From positions 1-42,203 of the forward strand of contig JALCRY010000015.1 of NCBI GenBank assembly GCA_022652985.1: DNA of 42,203 nt, written 5' to 3'. The DNA comes from Eubacteriaceae bacterium. GTDB lineage: Bacteria > Bacillota > Clostridia > Peptostreptococcales > Anaerovoracaceae. Position numbers and translations under genes: made by a program. Positions 1 to 7,493 of this stretch are shown piece by piece (position 1 is the first letter of the stretch; every line of letters starts with the position of its first letter). The notes under the pieces were generated by a model. It searched no databases. It saw only the letters and a program-made list of their open reading frames with translations, and was not told the origin of the DNA.

Positions 1-430
1 TCTCAAAATTCTCCGGATCAGAAGGATCGACAAATGTCGTATCTATTCCTTCATCCCGCAGCGTGTATTCGAACAGACTGAATGTGCCTCCGTAAACATT
101 GGTGGAGGAAACGATGTGATCGCCTTTCACCGCTATGTTCTGCACGGCATATGTGATGGCTGCCAGACCGGTCGCTGTTGCCAGCGCCGCTGCTCCGCCC
201 TCGAGCGCCGCTATGCGCTGCTCGAAGATATCCGTAGTCGGATTCCCCAGCCTCGTGTATATGTTGCCGCCTTCGGTGAGAGCGAATCTCCCCGCCGCCT
301 GCGCCGAATCCTTAAAAACGTACGATGTCGTCGCGTAGATCGGCACCGCTCTGGAATCTGTAGCCGGGTCGGCCTGCTCCTGTCCCGCGTGTAACTGTAA
401 TGTTTCAAATTTATATTGTTTGTCGCTCAT
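1..430 (-). CDS. metY: O-acetylhomoserine sulfhydrylase, N-terminal part (cut by window edge)
   Basis: Reverse-strand translation from ATG at 430 gives about 143 residues before the window ends. It opens [19 protein letters not shown] and continues with [20 protein letters not shown], the N-terminal pattern of the Cys/Met-metabolism PLP enzymes. The LHAGQ opening and the YTRLGNPT block fit O-acetylhomoserine aminocarboxypropyltransferase, which makes homocysteine from O-acetylhomoserine and sulfide. The PLP lysine lies outside the window. A GAAAGGA ribosome site precedes the start. The gene diverges from the pheA unit. A cystathionine gamma-synthase relative cannot be fully excluded from this fragment. 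Confidence 0.9.
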   Translation of the reverse strand, partial: MSDKQYKFETLQLHAGQEQADPATDSRAVPIYATTSYVFKDSAQAAGRFALTEGGNIYTRLGNPTTDIFEQRIAALEGGAAALATATGLAAITYAVQNIAVKGDHIVSSTNVYGGTFSLFEYTLRDEGIDTTFVDPSDPENFE

Positions 431-447
431 GTATTATTTCCTTTCGT

Positions 448-564
448 TCATGCTGTATGTAATGTCATTTTTTCCGCGCCGTCTTTCATGAGGCGCATCG
501 TACACGTACACATTCGCAGGGAATGGAAATTCGATCCTGTCAGAGCAATAATTATTTTTTTCAT
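448..564 (-). CDS. Possible short upstream ORF in the metY leader
   Basis: A 38-codon reading frame starts with MKKIIIALTGS and ends with TGA just before the metY ribosome site. A GGAAGG sequence sits nine bases before its ATG. It contains the run RMCTCTMRLM, so Cys and Met codons are clustered, as might be expected of a leader peptide sensing sulfur amino acids. No terminator hairpin was seen between it and metY, so attenuation is not shown. It may equally be a chance ORF; the start also resembles the opening of unrelated proteins. Confidence 0.25.
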   Translation of the reverse strand: MKKIIIALTGSNFHSLRMCTCTMRLMKDGAEKMTLHTA

Positions 565-625
565 CTGGCATCACCTTCCGTCTGTCATTTTTCCTGCCTA
601 CTGCTTCAGTAGGTTTGTAACATGA

Positions 626-660
626 ATGATGCCATAATCAACCTACTTTGTCAATAGGTT
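626..660 (-). promoter_or_regulatory. Candidate metY promoter with overlapping inverted repeat
   Basis: On the minus strand TTGACA (649-654) lies 17 bases before CATCAT (626-631), a consensus -35 with a weak -10. The -35 is enclosed by the inverted repeat AACCTA/TAGGTT (640-645 and 655-660), and a further TAGGTT copy lies at 610-615. This looks like an operator that would block RNA polymerase. The regulator is not identifiable here. No SAM riboswitch or T-box pattern was recognised in the roughly 195-base leader. Confidence 0.5.
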
Positions 661-698
661 AATTGAGATTTTTATATAAATTTTTTATATTTTTTGTA

Positions 699-727
699 TT
701 TACATCACAAATAATATGTGTTATACT
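699..727 (+). promoter_or_regulatory. Promoter of the pheL-pheA unit
   Basis: TTTACA (699-704) and TATACT (722-727) are separated by exactly 17 bases, each one mismatch from the sigma-A consensus. The start of transcription would fall near 734, about 24 bases before the leader peptide start. Confidence 0.8.
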
Positions 728-757
728 GGCAAAAAATCATTTGAAAGGAATAAAGAA

Positions 758-841
758 ATGTCTAAGATCAATCTTACAGCAGCAAAGTTCTTTTTTAGCT
801 TTACTTTTAACAACAAAGTAAGGCGTATTTCGCTGCGATGA
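758..841 (+). CDS. Phenylalanine-rich leader peptide (pheL-like)
   Basis: A 27-codon ORF, too short for ordinary gene finding, begins at ATG 758 with an AAAGGA ribosome site at 744-749. Residues 11-17 read FFFSFTF, giving five Phe codons in seven. It ends in TGA at 839-841, 31 bases before a strong terminator hairpin and about 90 bases before prephenate dehydratase. This is the layout of the enterobacterial pheA leader: when charged tRNA-Phe is scarce the ribosome would stall on the Phe run and allow an alternative fold. The sequence shows the peptide, promoter, terminator and target gene; the mechanism is inferred. Not a T-box. Confidence 0.85.
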   Translation: MSKINLTAAKFFFSFTFNNKVRRISLR

Positions 842-872
842 GATCAGGGACAGTTTTGATAATGTGACTATG

Positions 873-905
873 ACTCCGCAGGCGGAAACGCCGGCGGAGT
901 TTTTT
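873..905 (+). terminator. Attenuator terminator in front of pheA
   Basis: ACTCCGC (873-879) pairs with GCGGAGT (894-900). After an A-G mismatch, GGCG (881-884) pairs with CGCC (889-892) around a GAAA loop, and a run of Ts follows (900-905). The segment 831-837 (CGCTGCG, in the last leader codons) can pair with 877-884 with one bulged base, a plausible antiterminator that a ribosome at the leader stop codon would mask. Confidence 0.85.
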
Positions 906-930
906 ATTGTTTATGCAAAGGAGAAGTAAA

Positions 931-1530
931 ATGGAAATCGGCTATGAATCGGAAATGATTGAAGAAAATGCAGTTATCGCCTGCCCCGGCACAAAAGGCG
1001 CTTATTCTCAGAAAGCGTGCGGAGAACTGTTCGCATGCCCTGACATAATGTACTTCAGGAATTTCGAAGCCGTTTTCAAAGCAGTAGACCGCGGACTCTG
1101 CGATTACGGGATCCTGCCGATAGAAAACAGCACCTGCGGCGCCGTCAGAGACGTGTGCCGGCTCATGCCGCATTACAGCTTCCGGACCGTACGGTCAGTG
1201 CGCCTCCGCATATCACACGACCTGCTTGCGCCGGCCGGTACAAGGCTTGAGGATATCCGCGAGATCATCTCGCACGAGCAGGCCCTCGGCCAGTGCCGCA
1301 ATTACATAAGATCGCTCGGCAGCGTCAAGATCACCAAAACAGATAATACAGCCTCCGCGGCGAGAATGATCGCCGGCTCCGGCCGCACCGACATCGCTGC
1401 GATCGCCTCCCGCGACTGCGCTGATCTCTACGGGCTCGAAGTCCTGGCTGCCGATATTCAGCTCGCCCGCGACAACTGCACGCGCTTCATCTGCATCGCT
1501 AAAAAAGGAACTGCGGACTTAATAGTATAA
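931..1530 (+). CDS. pheA: Prephenate dehydratase, catalytic domain only
   Basis: This enzyme converts prephenate to phenylpyruvate, the committed step to phenylalanine. The 199-residue product has the family blocks CPGTKGAYSQ near the start, GILPIENSTCGAV in the middle, and NCTRF with the essential TRF triplet near the end. The start chosen is ATG 931, because AAAGGAG (917-923) lies eight bases upstream; an earlier in-frame ATG at 907 would put that site inside the gene. Typical enzymes continue into a C-terminal ACT domain for Phe feedback. Here the protein stops right after the catalytic part, so control probably rests on the upstream attenuator. Confidence 0.9.
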   Translation: MEIGYESEMIEENAVIACPGTKGAYSQKACGELFACPDIMYFRNFEAVFKAVDRGLCDYGILPIENSTCGAVRDVCRLMPHYSFRTVRSVRLRISHDLLAPAGTRLEDIREIISHEQALGQCRNYIRSLGSVKITKTDNTASAARMIAGSGRTDIAAIASRDCADLYGLEVLAADIQLARDNCTRFICIAKKGTADLIV

Positions 1531-1545
1531 AAAACAACGACTTCA

Positions 1546-1730
1546 AAAATAAGGTACCAATTAAGAAAATACGATCATTTTGGTACCTTGTGCAATGGGT
1601 TTATCGCGGTTAGGCTCGTCTAACTCTTCTGCTTTTTCGTCATTTCATGGTATGAGCAATTGCTCAATCGCTGCAGCCCATTGGACAAGGTACCATTTTC
1701 AAATTTTTCTCGGATTTGGTACCTTATTTT
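1546..1730. repeat. Nested-palindrome repeat element, copy A
   Basis: The element has AAGGTACCA/TGGTACCTT hairpins at both ends (1551-1559 with 1581-1589, and 1687-1695 with 1717-1725). A central stem CAATGGG/CCCATTG (1593-1599 and 1677-1683) encloses the conserved core TGAGCAATTGCTCAATCGC. The two ends are also inverted repeats of each other. A second copy of the same length lies inverted at 23634-23818, and a diverged copy at 32121-32280. No protein is encoded. It resembles a MITE or a structured intergenic repeat. Together with the tandem repeat at 1726-1795 it fills the gap between pheA and the response regulator gene. Confidence 0.8.
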
Positions 1731-1795
1731 GAATTTGACTATGACCAGCCGTTTCGCTGCATTTTGAATTTGACTATGATCAGCCGCTTCGCCGC
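1726..1795. repeat. Two tandem copies of a 35-bp unit
   Basis: Positions 1726-1760 and 1761-1795 are near-identical direct repeats, both starting ATTTTGAATTTGACTATGA and differing at about three positions. The first unit overlaps the right end of repeat copy A, so the duplication probably arose at the element's edge. The remaining bases to 1859 show only a short GGCAGT/ACTGCC inverted repeat. Confidence 0.8.
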
Positions 1796-1859
1796 TTCTT
1801 TCATATTGTTCGGTGCCGGATTTCTCAGTCCGCGGCAGTGATCAAATAAGGACTGCCGG

Positions 1860-2561
1860 TCAGATGCTGAATTTATAGCCGGCTCCCCAGACTGTCAAAA
1901 TATACCGGGGCTCCGAGGGATCTTCCTCGATCTTCTGGCGCAGGCGGTTGATATGGACAGTGACGGTAGAATTGTCGTCCAGAGGGTCCATACCCCAGAT
2001 AGTCCTGAAAAGTTCATTCTTGGAAAACACCAGGTTCGGATTGCCCGCCAGGAAAGCGAGCAGTTCGAACTCTTTTACTGTCAGAGATATTTCCTCATTG
2101 TTCAGCAGCACACTGCGCTCGCCCTGGAGGATCACCAGCGGGCCGGCGTATATATCGGTCTTTTCCGGCTGCTTTCCCGCTTCGGCCAGCAGCCGTTCAT
2201 GCACGGCAATATGGGCCTCGACGCGGGCCACGAGCACCGCGGGGCTGAACGGTTTCTCCACATAATCGTCAGCGCCGAGACCGAGGCCCTGTATCTTGTC
2301 CTCGTCTTCTCTGCGCGCGGTCACCATGATGACGGGAACGCTGCTGACTTTTCGGAACTCGCGGCAGACGTCGTAACCGTTCATGCCCGGGAGCATGATA
2401 TCGAGTATTACTGCATCAAAATCTTCGGACGTCATCCGCCTGAACCCGTCGGTCCCGTTCGTCTCTGCTGCCACGGTGAATCTCGCGGCTTCAAGATAAT
2501 CCGTTTCTATCCGCACGATCAGCTCATCGTCTTCAACTATCAGCACTTTCTTTTTTGTCAA
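1860..2561 (-). CDS. OmpR/PhoB-family response regulator
   Basis: A 233-residue DNA-binding response regulator. The receiver domain (about 1-120) has acidic residues D11/D12, phospho-acceptor D54 in VILDIMLPGMNG, T81 and K103. The C-terminal winged helix (about 137-233) ends in the typical NRLRQKIEEDP and GAGYKF pattern. The start is TTG at 2561, six bases after GGAGG. It overlaps the last 29 bases of the histidine kinase gene, so the two are translationally linked partners. Target genes are unknown; the ABC transporter next to the pair is separated by a terminator. Confidence 0.95.
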   Translation of the reverse strand: MTKKKVLIVEDDELIVRIETDYLEAARFTVAAETNGTDGFRRMTSEDFDAVILDIMLPGMNGYDVCREFRKVSSVPVIMVTARREDEDKIQGLGLGADDYVEKPFSPAVLVARVEAHIAVHERLLAEAGKQPEKTDIYAGPLVILQGERSVLLNNEEISLTVKEFELLAFLAGNPNLVFSKNELFRTIWGMDPLDDNSTVTVHINRLRQKIEEDPSEPRYILTVWGAGYKFSI

Positions 2562-4020
2562 GAGGTACCTCCATTACGATCGCCAGGCCCTCTCTGTTTT
2601 CGGCGTACGCGTATCCGCCGTGATCCTCGATGATCGTCCTGACGATGGCCAGGCCGAGTCCGCTGCCTTCGCCGGTCTTCGTTCTCGCCTCGTCCAGTCT
2701 CGTGAAGCTTTCGAAGATCAGTTCCAGCGCATAATCCGGCACGCCCGGCCCGTCATCCGTGACAGTCCAGACGGCTTCATCATTTTCAACCGCGGTTTTT
2801 ATCAGAACAGTGGCCCTTTCTTTCTGCTTATATTTTATGCTGTTGGATATGATATTGTCCAGCACTCTTTGCAGCTGCGACCTGTCGCCGCGTATGACGA
2901 CATCACCGCTGCACGCCTCGAACAGCACCAGAGCTTTTTCCTCCGTCTTGCTGCTCATGTGATACTTCAGGTAATGCCCGATAAATTCGTTGAGTTCTAT
3001 CTCTTCAAAATCGTAGCGGAATGATTTGTTTTCCATCTTGTTGTAGATCGAAAGATCGTTCACCAGCCTTTCGAGATCATTCGTCCTCAGCTGGATCGCC
3101 TCCAGATACTGCCTGCGCTTTTCCTCCGTGTCCGCCATTCCGTCGGTCAGGCCTTCGACGTAGCCCTTTATCGTTGTGAGCGGTGTCCTGAGATCATGCG
3201 AGATCCCCGATATCAGGGCGCGCCGGTATTCCTCGTAATTCTTATGTTCGTTCATTGACATCTTCAGGTGGTGCTTCATGTCCTCGAAGGCGCGGCAGAC
3301 TTCTCCGAATTCGTCGTCGCGGCTGTAAAGTATCGGCTCGTCGAAATTGCCTTCCCGGACCTCTTCGGCATTTTTGCGCAGCTCCCTCAGTGGATACATG
3401 ATATTCCTGTTGACCCATCTCGTAAGCACATAATCCGAAACGACGATGGAAAGCAGTATGATGACAAGCGCCAGAAACAGGAACGGCACAACATACCGGT
3501 CCATGAACGATTCACTGGTATGATTTACACCCGATGTCCCGTCGTGTACTGCAAAGACGACAAAAGTCGGCTCGCCCTCTTCGTGCACAGTCTCCTTCTG
3601 CACCGATTTCGTTCCGCGCTGTATCGAAAAACTGTCCAGCGCCGCCTCGCTGCCGCCGACTAGTTCTCTCATGATTTTTTTATCGTACTTCGTCAGGCTC
3701 GAGTAATATGTTTTGCCACCCGACTGCAGTTCGATCGTATATCCGAGATCGCTGAACTCCTTTTCTGCGTGCTTGATCTGATTCTTAGTCTGCCCCGGCG
3801 TCATATTGTTTTTTACCGCAGTCTGAAACTCGTCCGCGTAGGCATACATCAGATTGTCGACCGTGGCCAGGCCGTTGTCGTCCCCGTACATCGCATCCAT
3901 CGACGCCCAGTATCTGTTCCCGATCGTCGACATCCCGAACATCAGCAGCAGCAATGTTACCGCCACCGGTATCGCCACCATCAGGACATTCGATATCAGC
4001 AGCCGCTTCTTCATCGTCAT
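2533..4020 (-). CDS. Membrane sensor histidine kinase
   Basis: A 495-residue sensor of the usual two-membrane-helix design: helix about 8-30, an extracytoplasmic region of about 145 residues without recognisable fold, helix about 177-198, a HAMP linker, then the HisKA helix with H275 in SGISHDLRTPLTTIKG. The ATPase domain has an N-box around N393, TDDGPGVP at about 421-428 and GSGLGLA at 452-458. All catalytic motifs are intact. It should phosphorylate the regulator encoded just downstream. GGAG lies nine bases before the first ATG; the third codon is also ATG. Confidence 0.95.
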   Translation of the reverse strand: MTMKKRLLISNVLMVAIPVAVTLLLLMFGMSTIGNRYWASMDAMYGDDNGLATVDNLMYAYADEFQTAVKNNMTPGQTKNQIKHAEKEFSDLGYTIELQSGGKTYYSSLTKYDKKIMRELVGGSEAALDSFSIQRGTKSVQKETVHEEGEPTFVVFAVHDGTSGVNHTSESFMDRYVVPFLFLALVIILLSIVVSDYVLTRWVNRNIMYPLRELRKNAEEVREGNFDEPILYSRDDEFGEVCRAFEDMKHHLKMSMNEHKNYEEYRRALISGISHDLRTPLTTIKGYVEGLTDGMADTEEKRRQYLEAIQLRTNDLERLVNDLSIYNKMENKSFRYDFEEIELNEFIGHYLKYHMSSKTEEKALVLFEACSGDVVIRGDRSQLQRVLDNIISNSIKYKQKERATVLIKTAVENDEAVWTVTDDGPGVPDYALELIFESFTRLDEARTKTGEGSGLGLAIVRTIIEDHGGYAYAENREGLAIVMEVPLDKKESADS

Positions 4021-4080
4021 GTTGTTCCACTCCCTTCTGTAATACCATCATACGATATTAACGGCGTCCGAAATCTTAAC

Positions 4081-4122
4081 ATTTTATTAAAAATACCGCT
4101 CCGGGCTGACCCGAAGCGGTAT
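4081..4122 (-). terminator. Terminator of the amino acid ABC operon
   Basis: Read on the minus strand, ATACCGCT (4115-4122) pairs with AGCGGTAT (4093-4100), extended by inner CGGG/CCCG pairing, and is followed by a TTTTTAAT stretch. It lies just past the ATPase gene and before the histidine kinase gene. Confidence 0.85.
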
Positions 4123-4156
4123 AGTATCTGTATTTATTCTGCAGCTGCACTGCAAA

Positions 4157-4942
4157 TCATGACTGCAGTAATGATCCGAGGAAGTCGTTCAGACGTTCAC
4201 TCTGCGGATGGTCGTAGATATCTTCGGCCGTGCCTTCTTCGACCACAGAGCCGTGGTCCATGAACACGACGCGGTCCGCCACTTCTTTCGCAAAGCCCAT
4301 CTCATGCGTCACGACGACCATCGTCGTCTTTTCACGCGCCAGCTCTTTCATTACTGCCAGCACCTCGCCGGTTATCTCCGGATCCAGCGCCGAAGTCGGC
4401 TCGTCGAAAAGCATGATCCGCGGGTCCATGGCGAGTCCGCGCGCTATCGCGATCCTCTGCTTCTGCCCGCCGGAAAGTCTGCCCGGATATTCCGCCGCCT
4501 TGTCTGCAAGCCCCACGAGTTCCAGGAGCTCCATACCGCGCTTTTCGGCTTCTTCCTTCGAACGCTTCTTGACCTTGATCGGCGCATACGTGATATTGCC
4601 GAGGCAGGTCATATGCGGGAAAAGGTTGAAGTGCTGGAAGACCATGCCGGTCTCGCAGCATATCTCCAGCAGCTGTTTGTCGGGAAGGTATGTCGCCTCA
4701 TGATTACTGTTGATCTCATCTCCCGGTTTCGAGTCCACGAATGTTTTCCCGTCCAGAGTTATCGTTCCGGAAGTTATCCTGGTGAGACAGTTGATGCATC
4801 TGAGCAGCGTGCTCTTGCCCGAGCCCGACGGCCCGATGATCGCCACGGTTTCGCCTTCGTCGACTTTGAAGTCGACATTGCTGAGCGCAGTAATAGTCGG
4901 GTATTCTTTGACGATGTTCTTCATTTCGAGTATAGTCGGCAT
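4157..4942 (-). CDS. Polar amino acid ABC transporter, ATP-binding subunit
   Basis: A 261-residue ATPase of the GlnQ/HisP/ArtP type. Walker [10 protein letters not shown] is at 37-45, the Q-loop at Q103 in [14 protein letters not shown], the signature LSGGQKQR at 156-163, Walker B IMLFDEP at 176-182 and the switch His at 213. The stretch before the Q-loop is roughly 15 residues longer than usual for the family. It is the last gene of a binding protein-permease-ATPase operon, one base after the permease. The operator shared with the histidine operon makes histidine a reasonable substrate guess. Confidence 0.95.
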   Translation of the reverse strand: MPTILEMKNIVKEYPTITALSNVDFKVDEGETVAIIGPSGSGKSTLLRCINCLTRITSGTITLDGKTFVDSKPGDEINSNHEATYLPDKQLLEICCETGMVFQHFNLFPHMTCLGNITYAPIKVKKRSKEEAEKRGMELLELVGLADKAAEYPGRLSGGQKQRIAIARGLAMDPRIMLFDEPTSALDPEITGEVLAVMKELAREKTTMVVVTHEMGFAKEVADRVVFMDHGSVVEEGTAEDIYDHPQSERLNDFLGSLLQS

Positions 4943-4943
4943 A

Positions 4944-5621
4944 TTACCACTCTCCTTTGCTGTCGTATTCCGAGACGCGTTTCTCGAGGTACGCCGAAAG
5001 GCGTGTCATCATGTAAGTGAAAATGAGATATATCGCGGCCGCAATGATGTAGGCGGTCAGGTTCACGTCTCTGCTTACGAATCCCTTCGAGTTTCTCATG
5101 AGGTCGCCTACGCCGATGCAGGAAACAAGCGCCGTGTCCTTGATCAGGACAATGGCCTCGTTCGTTACCGGCGGCAGAACGACTCTGAATGTCTGCGGCA
5201 CTATTATGCCCATCATCGTCTGGTGCTTGTTGAGTCCCAGCGAATGCGCCGCTTCATACTGTCCGCTGTCGATGCTGTTCATCCCGCCTCTGTATATCTC
5301 GGCAAAATACGCCGCGTAATTCAGAACGAATACGATGACAGCCGTCGGGAACGGTCCCAGCGATATGGCGCCGTCAGAAATGATCGGCAGCATGTAAAAG
5401 AAGAAGAACAGCTGAAGCAGCAGCGGCGTCCCTCTGAATATCCAGATGAAACATTTGCAGATGAATCTCACGACTTTGAATCTGCATGTGCTGCCCAGTG
5501 TCACCGGCAGTCCGAGCGGCAGGGAAAACAGGAGCGTCAGTACGAACAGCTCTATCATTATCAGTGTTCCCTGCAGCAGGAACGGCATTATTTCTCCAAC
5601 GTATCTTAAAGTCTCAGCCAA
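4944..5621 (-). CDS. Polar amino acid ABC transporter, permease subunit
   Basis: A 225-residue inner-membrane protein of the HisM/GlnP family with about five hydrophobic helices. The family's cytoplasmic loop is visible as [21 protein letters not shown], the site that contacts the ATPase. Only one permease gene is present, so a homodimer is expected. It lies between the binding-protein gene (30 bases upstream) and the ATPase gene. Confidence 0.94.
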   Translation of the reverse strand: MAETLRYVGEIMPFLLQGTLIMIELFVLTLLFSLPLGLPVTLGSTCRFKVVRFICKCFIWIFRGTPLLLQLFFFFYMLPIISDGAISLGPFPTAVIVFVLNYAAYFAEIYRGGMNSIDSGQYEAAHSLGLNKHQTMMGIIVPQTFRVVLPPVTNEAIVLIKDTALVSCIGVGDLMRNSKGFVSRDVNLTAYIIAAAIYLIFTYMMTRLSAYLEKRVSEYDSKGEW

Positions 5622-5651
5622 TAGAATAGCCTCCCAGCTGTTTAGTTACAG

Positions 5652-6473
5652 TTATTTATAATCTTCCAGTATAACGATGTCCTTGCCGAACCACTTCTTG
5701 CTGATCTTGGCAGCTGTTCCGTTGTCGATAAGCGTCTGGAGCGCATCGTTCACTTTGTTTGTCAGCTCAACATCGCTCTTTCTGAAACCGATAGCATAAT
5801 AATCGTTTCCGAAATTATAGTCGCAGGTGATGAGCGCGTTGTCCATCTTTGTATTCTTGTAGTTTCCGAGCACCTGGTCAATGGAGATGCAGTCTACTCT
5901 GCCCGCCTTCAGTGCCAGGATAGCTTCGTCATATGTATCGTATTCGGTAATATTATCCTTGAACGAGTCATATTTCGAATCAGCCTTCATCATCTCGAGC
6001 GCCGAAGAATCCTTCTGCGTACCGATCTTGTACTTCTTCAGATCCGAAGCCGACTTGATGCTCACATTTTTGTCGGTCGTCATGATAACGATCTTATTGT
6101 TCAGATACTTCTTGGACAGCGACATCTTTTCCTGACGCTCCTTCGTAGCTGACATTCCGTTCCATATGCAGTCGATGTTCTTCGACTTGAGTTCCATTTC
6201 CTTTGCATCCCAGTCGATCGGCTGGAATTTAGCCTTTACTCCGAGCTCCTTGCAGACTGCTCTGGCCATGTCGATATCGAAGCCGACCAGTTTTCCGTCA
6301 TTATCTCTGAATCCCATAGGTGCAAACGTATCGTCGAGTCCGATGATCAGTTCGCCGTTATCCTTGACGTATGACCATGAACCGTCCGATGAACCTCCGC
6401 AGCCGGCAAGGCCTACTGCGCAGAAGCATACGAGCGCAAGCGTCAGCACCGTAAGCAATGCTTTTCTTTTCAT
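5652..6473 (-). CDS. Amino acid ABC transporter substrate-binding lipoprotein
   Basis: This is the extracellular binding protein of the transporter, tethered by lipid. From ATG 6473 it has 273 residues, with a signal peptide and lipobox GLAGC giving Cys25. The body is a family 3 solute-binding protein, with IGLDDTFAPMGFRDNDGKLV near the start and KSKNIDCIWNGMSATKERQ after it. The start is fixed by AGGAGG nine bases upstream; a longer in-frame start would precede that site. First gene of the operon. Confidence 0.94.
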   Translation of the reverse strand: MKRKALLTVLTLALVCFCAVGLAGCGGSSDGSWSYVKDNGELIIGLDDTFAPMGFRDNDGKLVGFDIDMARAVCKELGVKAKFQPIDWDAKEMELKSKNIDCIWNGMSATKERQEKMSLSKKYLNNKIVIMTTDKNVSIKSASDLKKYKIGTQKDSSALEMMKADSKYDSFKDNITEYDTYDEAILALKAGRVDCISIDQVLGNYKNTKMDNALITCDYNFGNDYYAIGFRKSDVELTNKVNDALQTLIDNGTAAKISKKWFGKDIVILEDYK

Positions 6474-6563
6474 ATCTGTATTCCTCCTGTTTAACAAAAC
6501 ATCTGATCCAGCGCACGAGCGCAGCCTGCACCTTATTCGGGCGGGCTCTTCGCTTTATCGCGC

Positions 6564-6573
6564 TAACGCGTTA
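6564..6573. promoter_or_regulatory. Palindrome TAACGCGTTA in the ABC operon leader
   Basis: A perfect 10-bp palindrome lies about 25 bases after the -10 box of the transporter promoter. The same palindrome occurs twice, overlapping, just after the -10 box of the histidine operon (31929-31950). The matching position argues for a shared repressor site. No regulator gene for it was recognised in the window. Confidence 0.55.
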
Positions 6574-6598
6574 AATCAATAAATCACCAACGATAAAA

Positions 6599-6627
6599 AT
6601 TATATCATATTTTCCTGTTCGAGTAAA
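6599..6627 (-). promoter_or_regulatory. Promoter of the amino acid ABC operon
   Basis: On the minus strand TTTACT (6622-6627) and TATAAT (6599-6604) are 17 bases apart. The leader to the start codon is about 120 bases and includes the TAACGCGTTA palindrome. Confidence 0.8.
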
Positions 6628-6743
6628 CCTGCAGAAGCCAGGAATAAGCATTCTGTCCTGCAAAAATGCTGTTTAAGGCAATTACTATCGTATAGACGGA
6701 GCCGGGCTTGGTAGAATATCGCCGGCCGCAGTCACGAACCGGA

Positions 6744-7391
6744 TCATCCGCGCCTGGATGCGAAGTCGAAGTGTTCGCTGTCATCTGCGAGGATGAGGTC
6801 CTTTTTGCTGTCCTGCGGACCTATTGGACGTACTGCGCGGCAGGGACAGCCGTATGCAAGGTATCCCGCGGGGATGTCTTTGGTCACGACGCTGCCGGCG
6901 CCGACAACGACGTCGTCACCGATCGTGACGCCGCCAATCACCACGACATTGGCAGCGAGCCAGACATTACTGCCTATATGTATCTCTTCGGCGTATTCGG
7001 CCATGGCGGTATTGCCGTTTTCATCGAGGCCGAAGCGTTCGCCGGAAATCAGCGGGTGGTTGGTCGCCATCAGGGAAACGTTGGGGCCGAAGGCCGCGTT
7101 GTCGCCGATATAGATGCGGGCGTCATCCATTACCGTGAAATTGAAATTGGCGAAGAAGTTTTCGCCGAGGAATGTGTGACAGCCGTAGTTGAACTGGATC
7201 GGCCCCTGCATGTAGTATTTTTGGCCGGCGCCGCCGATGAACTCGCGGATGAGGGGCTGTCTCGCAGGGTCGCTTTCATCCATGGCGTTGAAGCGTCTGC
7301 AGAGTTCATGCGCTTTGTGCTTGAGCTGCACGAGCTCGGGGTCGCGGTTGTTGAACATGCGGCCGGCGAATATCTTTTCCTCTTCTCTCAT
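6744..7391 (-). CDS. Hexapeptide-repeat acetyltransferase (maltose/galactoside O-acetyltransferase type)
   Basis: A 215-residue protein of the LacA/Maa/NodL family, which transfers acetyl from acetyl-CoA to sugar hydroxyls. An N-terminal helical cap (REEEKIFAG, then FNAMDESDP) is followed by left-handed beta-helix turns, the likely catalytic His in MATNHPL, and the C-terminal coil GAGSVVTKDIPAG with the YGCPCRAVR tail. GGAGG lies nine bases before the ATG. It follows the LDH2-family gene by about 100 bases on the same strand. The true acceptor is unknown. Confidence 0.92.
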   Translation of the reverse strand: MREEEKIFAGRMFNNRDPELVQLKHKAHELCRRFNAMDESDPARQPLIREFIGGAGQKYYMQGPIQFNYGCHTFLGENFFANFNFTVMDDARIYIGDNAAFGPNVSLMATNHPLISGERFGLDENGNTAMAEYAEEIHIGSNVWLAANVVVIGGVTIGDDVVVGAGSVVTKDIPAGYLAYGCPCRAVRPIGPQDSKKDLILADDSEHFDFASRRG

Positions 7392-7493
7392 GATGGAATA
7401 CCTCCATTACTGCAATGAGCGCCCGCGGATGTGCGGACGCTCGTGTATTTGTTTTTTGCCGGGGCCGCCGACGCATCGGGACACCCGGATTTT

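Noticed and set aside
431..625. SAM riboswitch upstream of metY
   Set aside because: The conserved S-box helices and GA-rich motifs are not present.
907..930. Earlier ATG for prephenate dehydratase
   Set aside because: The AAAGGAG ribosome site lies inside this extension and spaces correctly to the ATG at 931.
1953..2633. Long plus-strand ORF opposite the two-component genes
   Set aside because: It is a shadow of the response regulator and kinase genes; no ribosome site and no recognisable domain.
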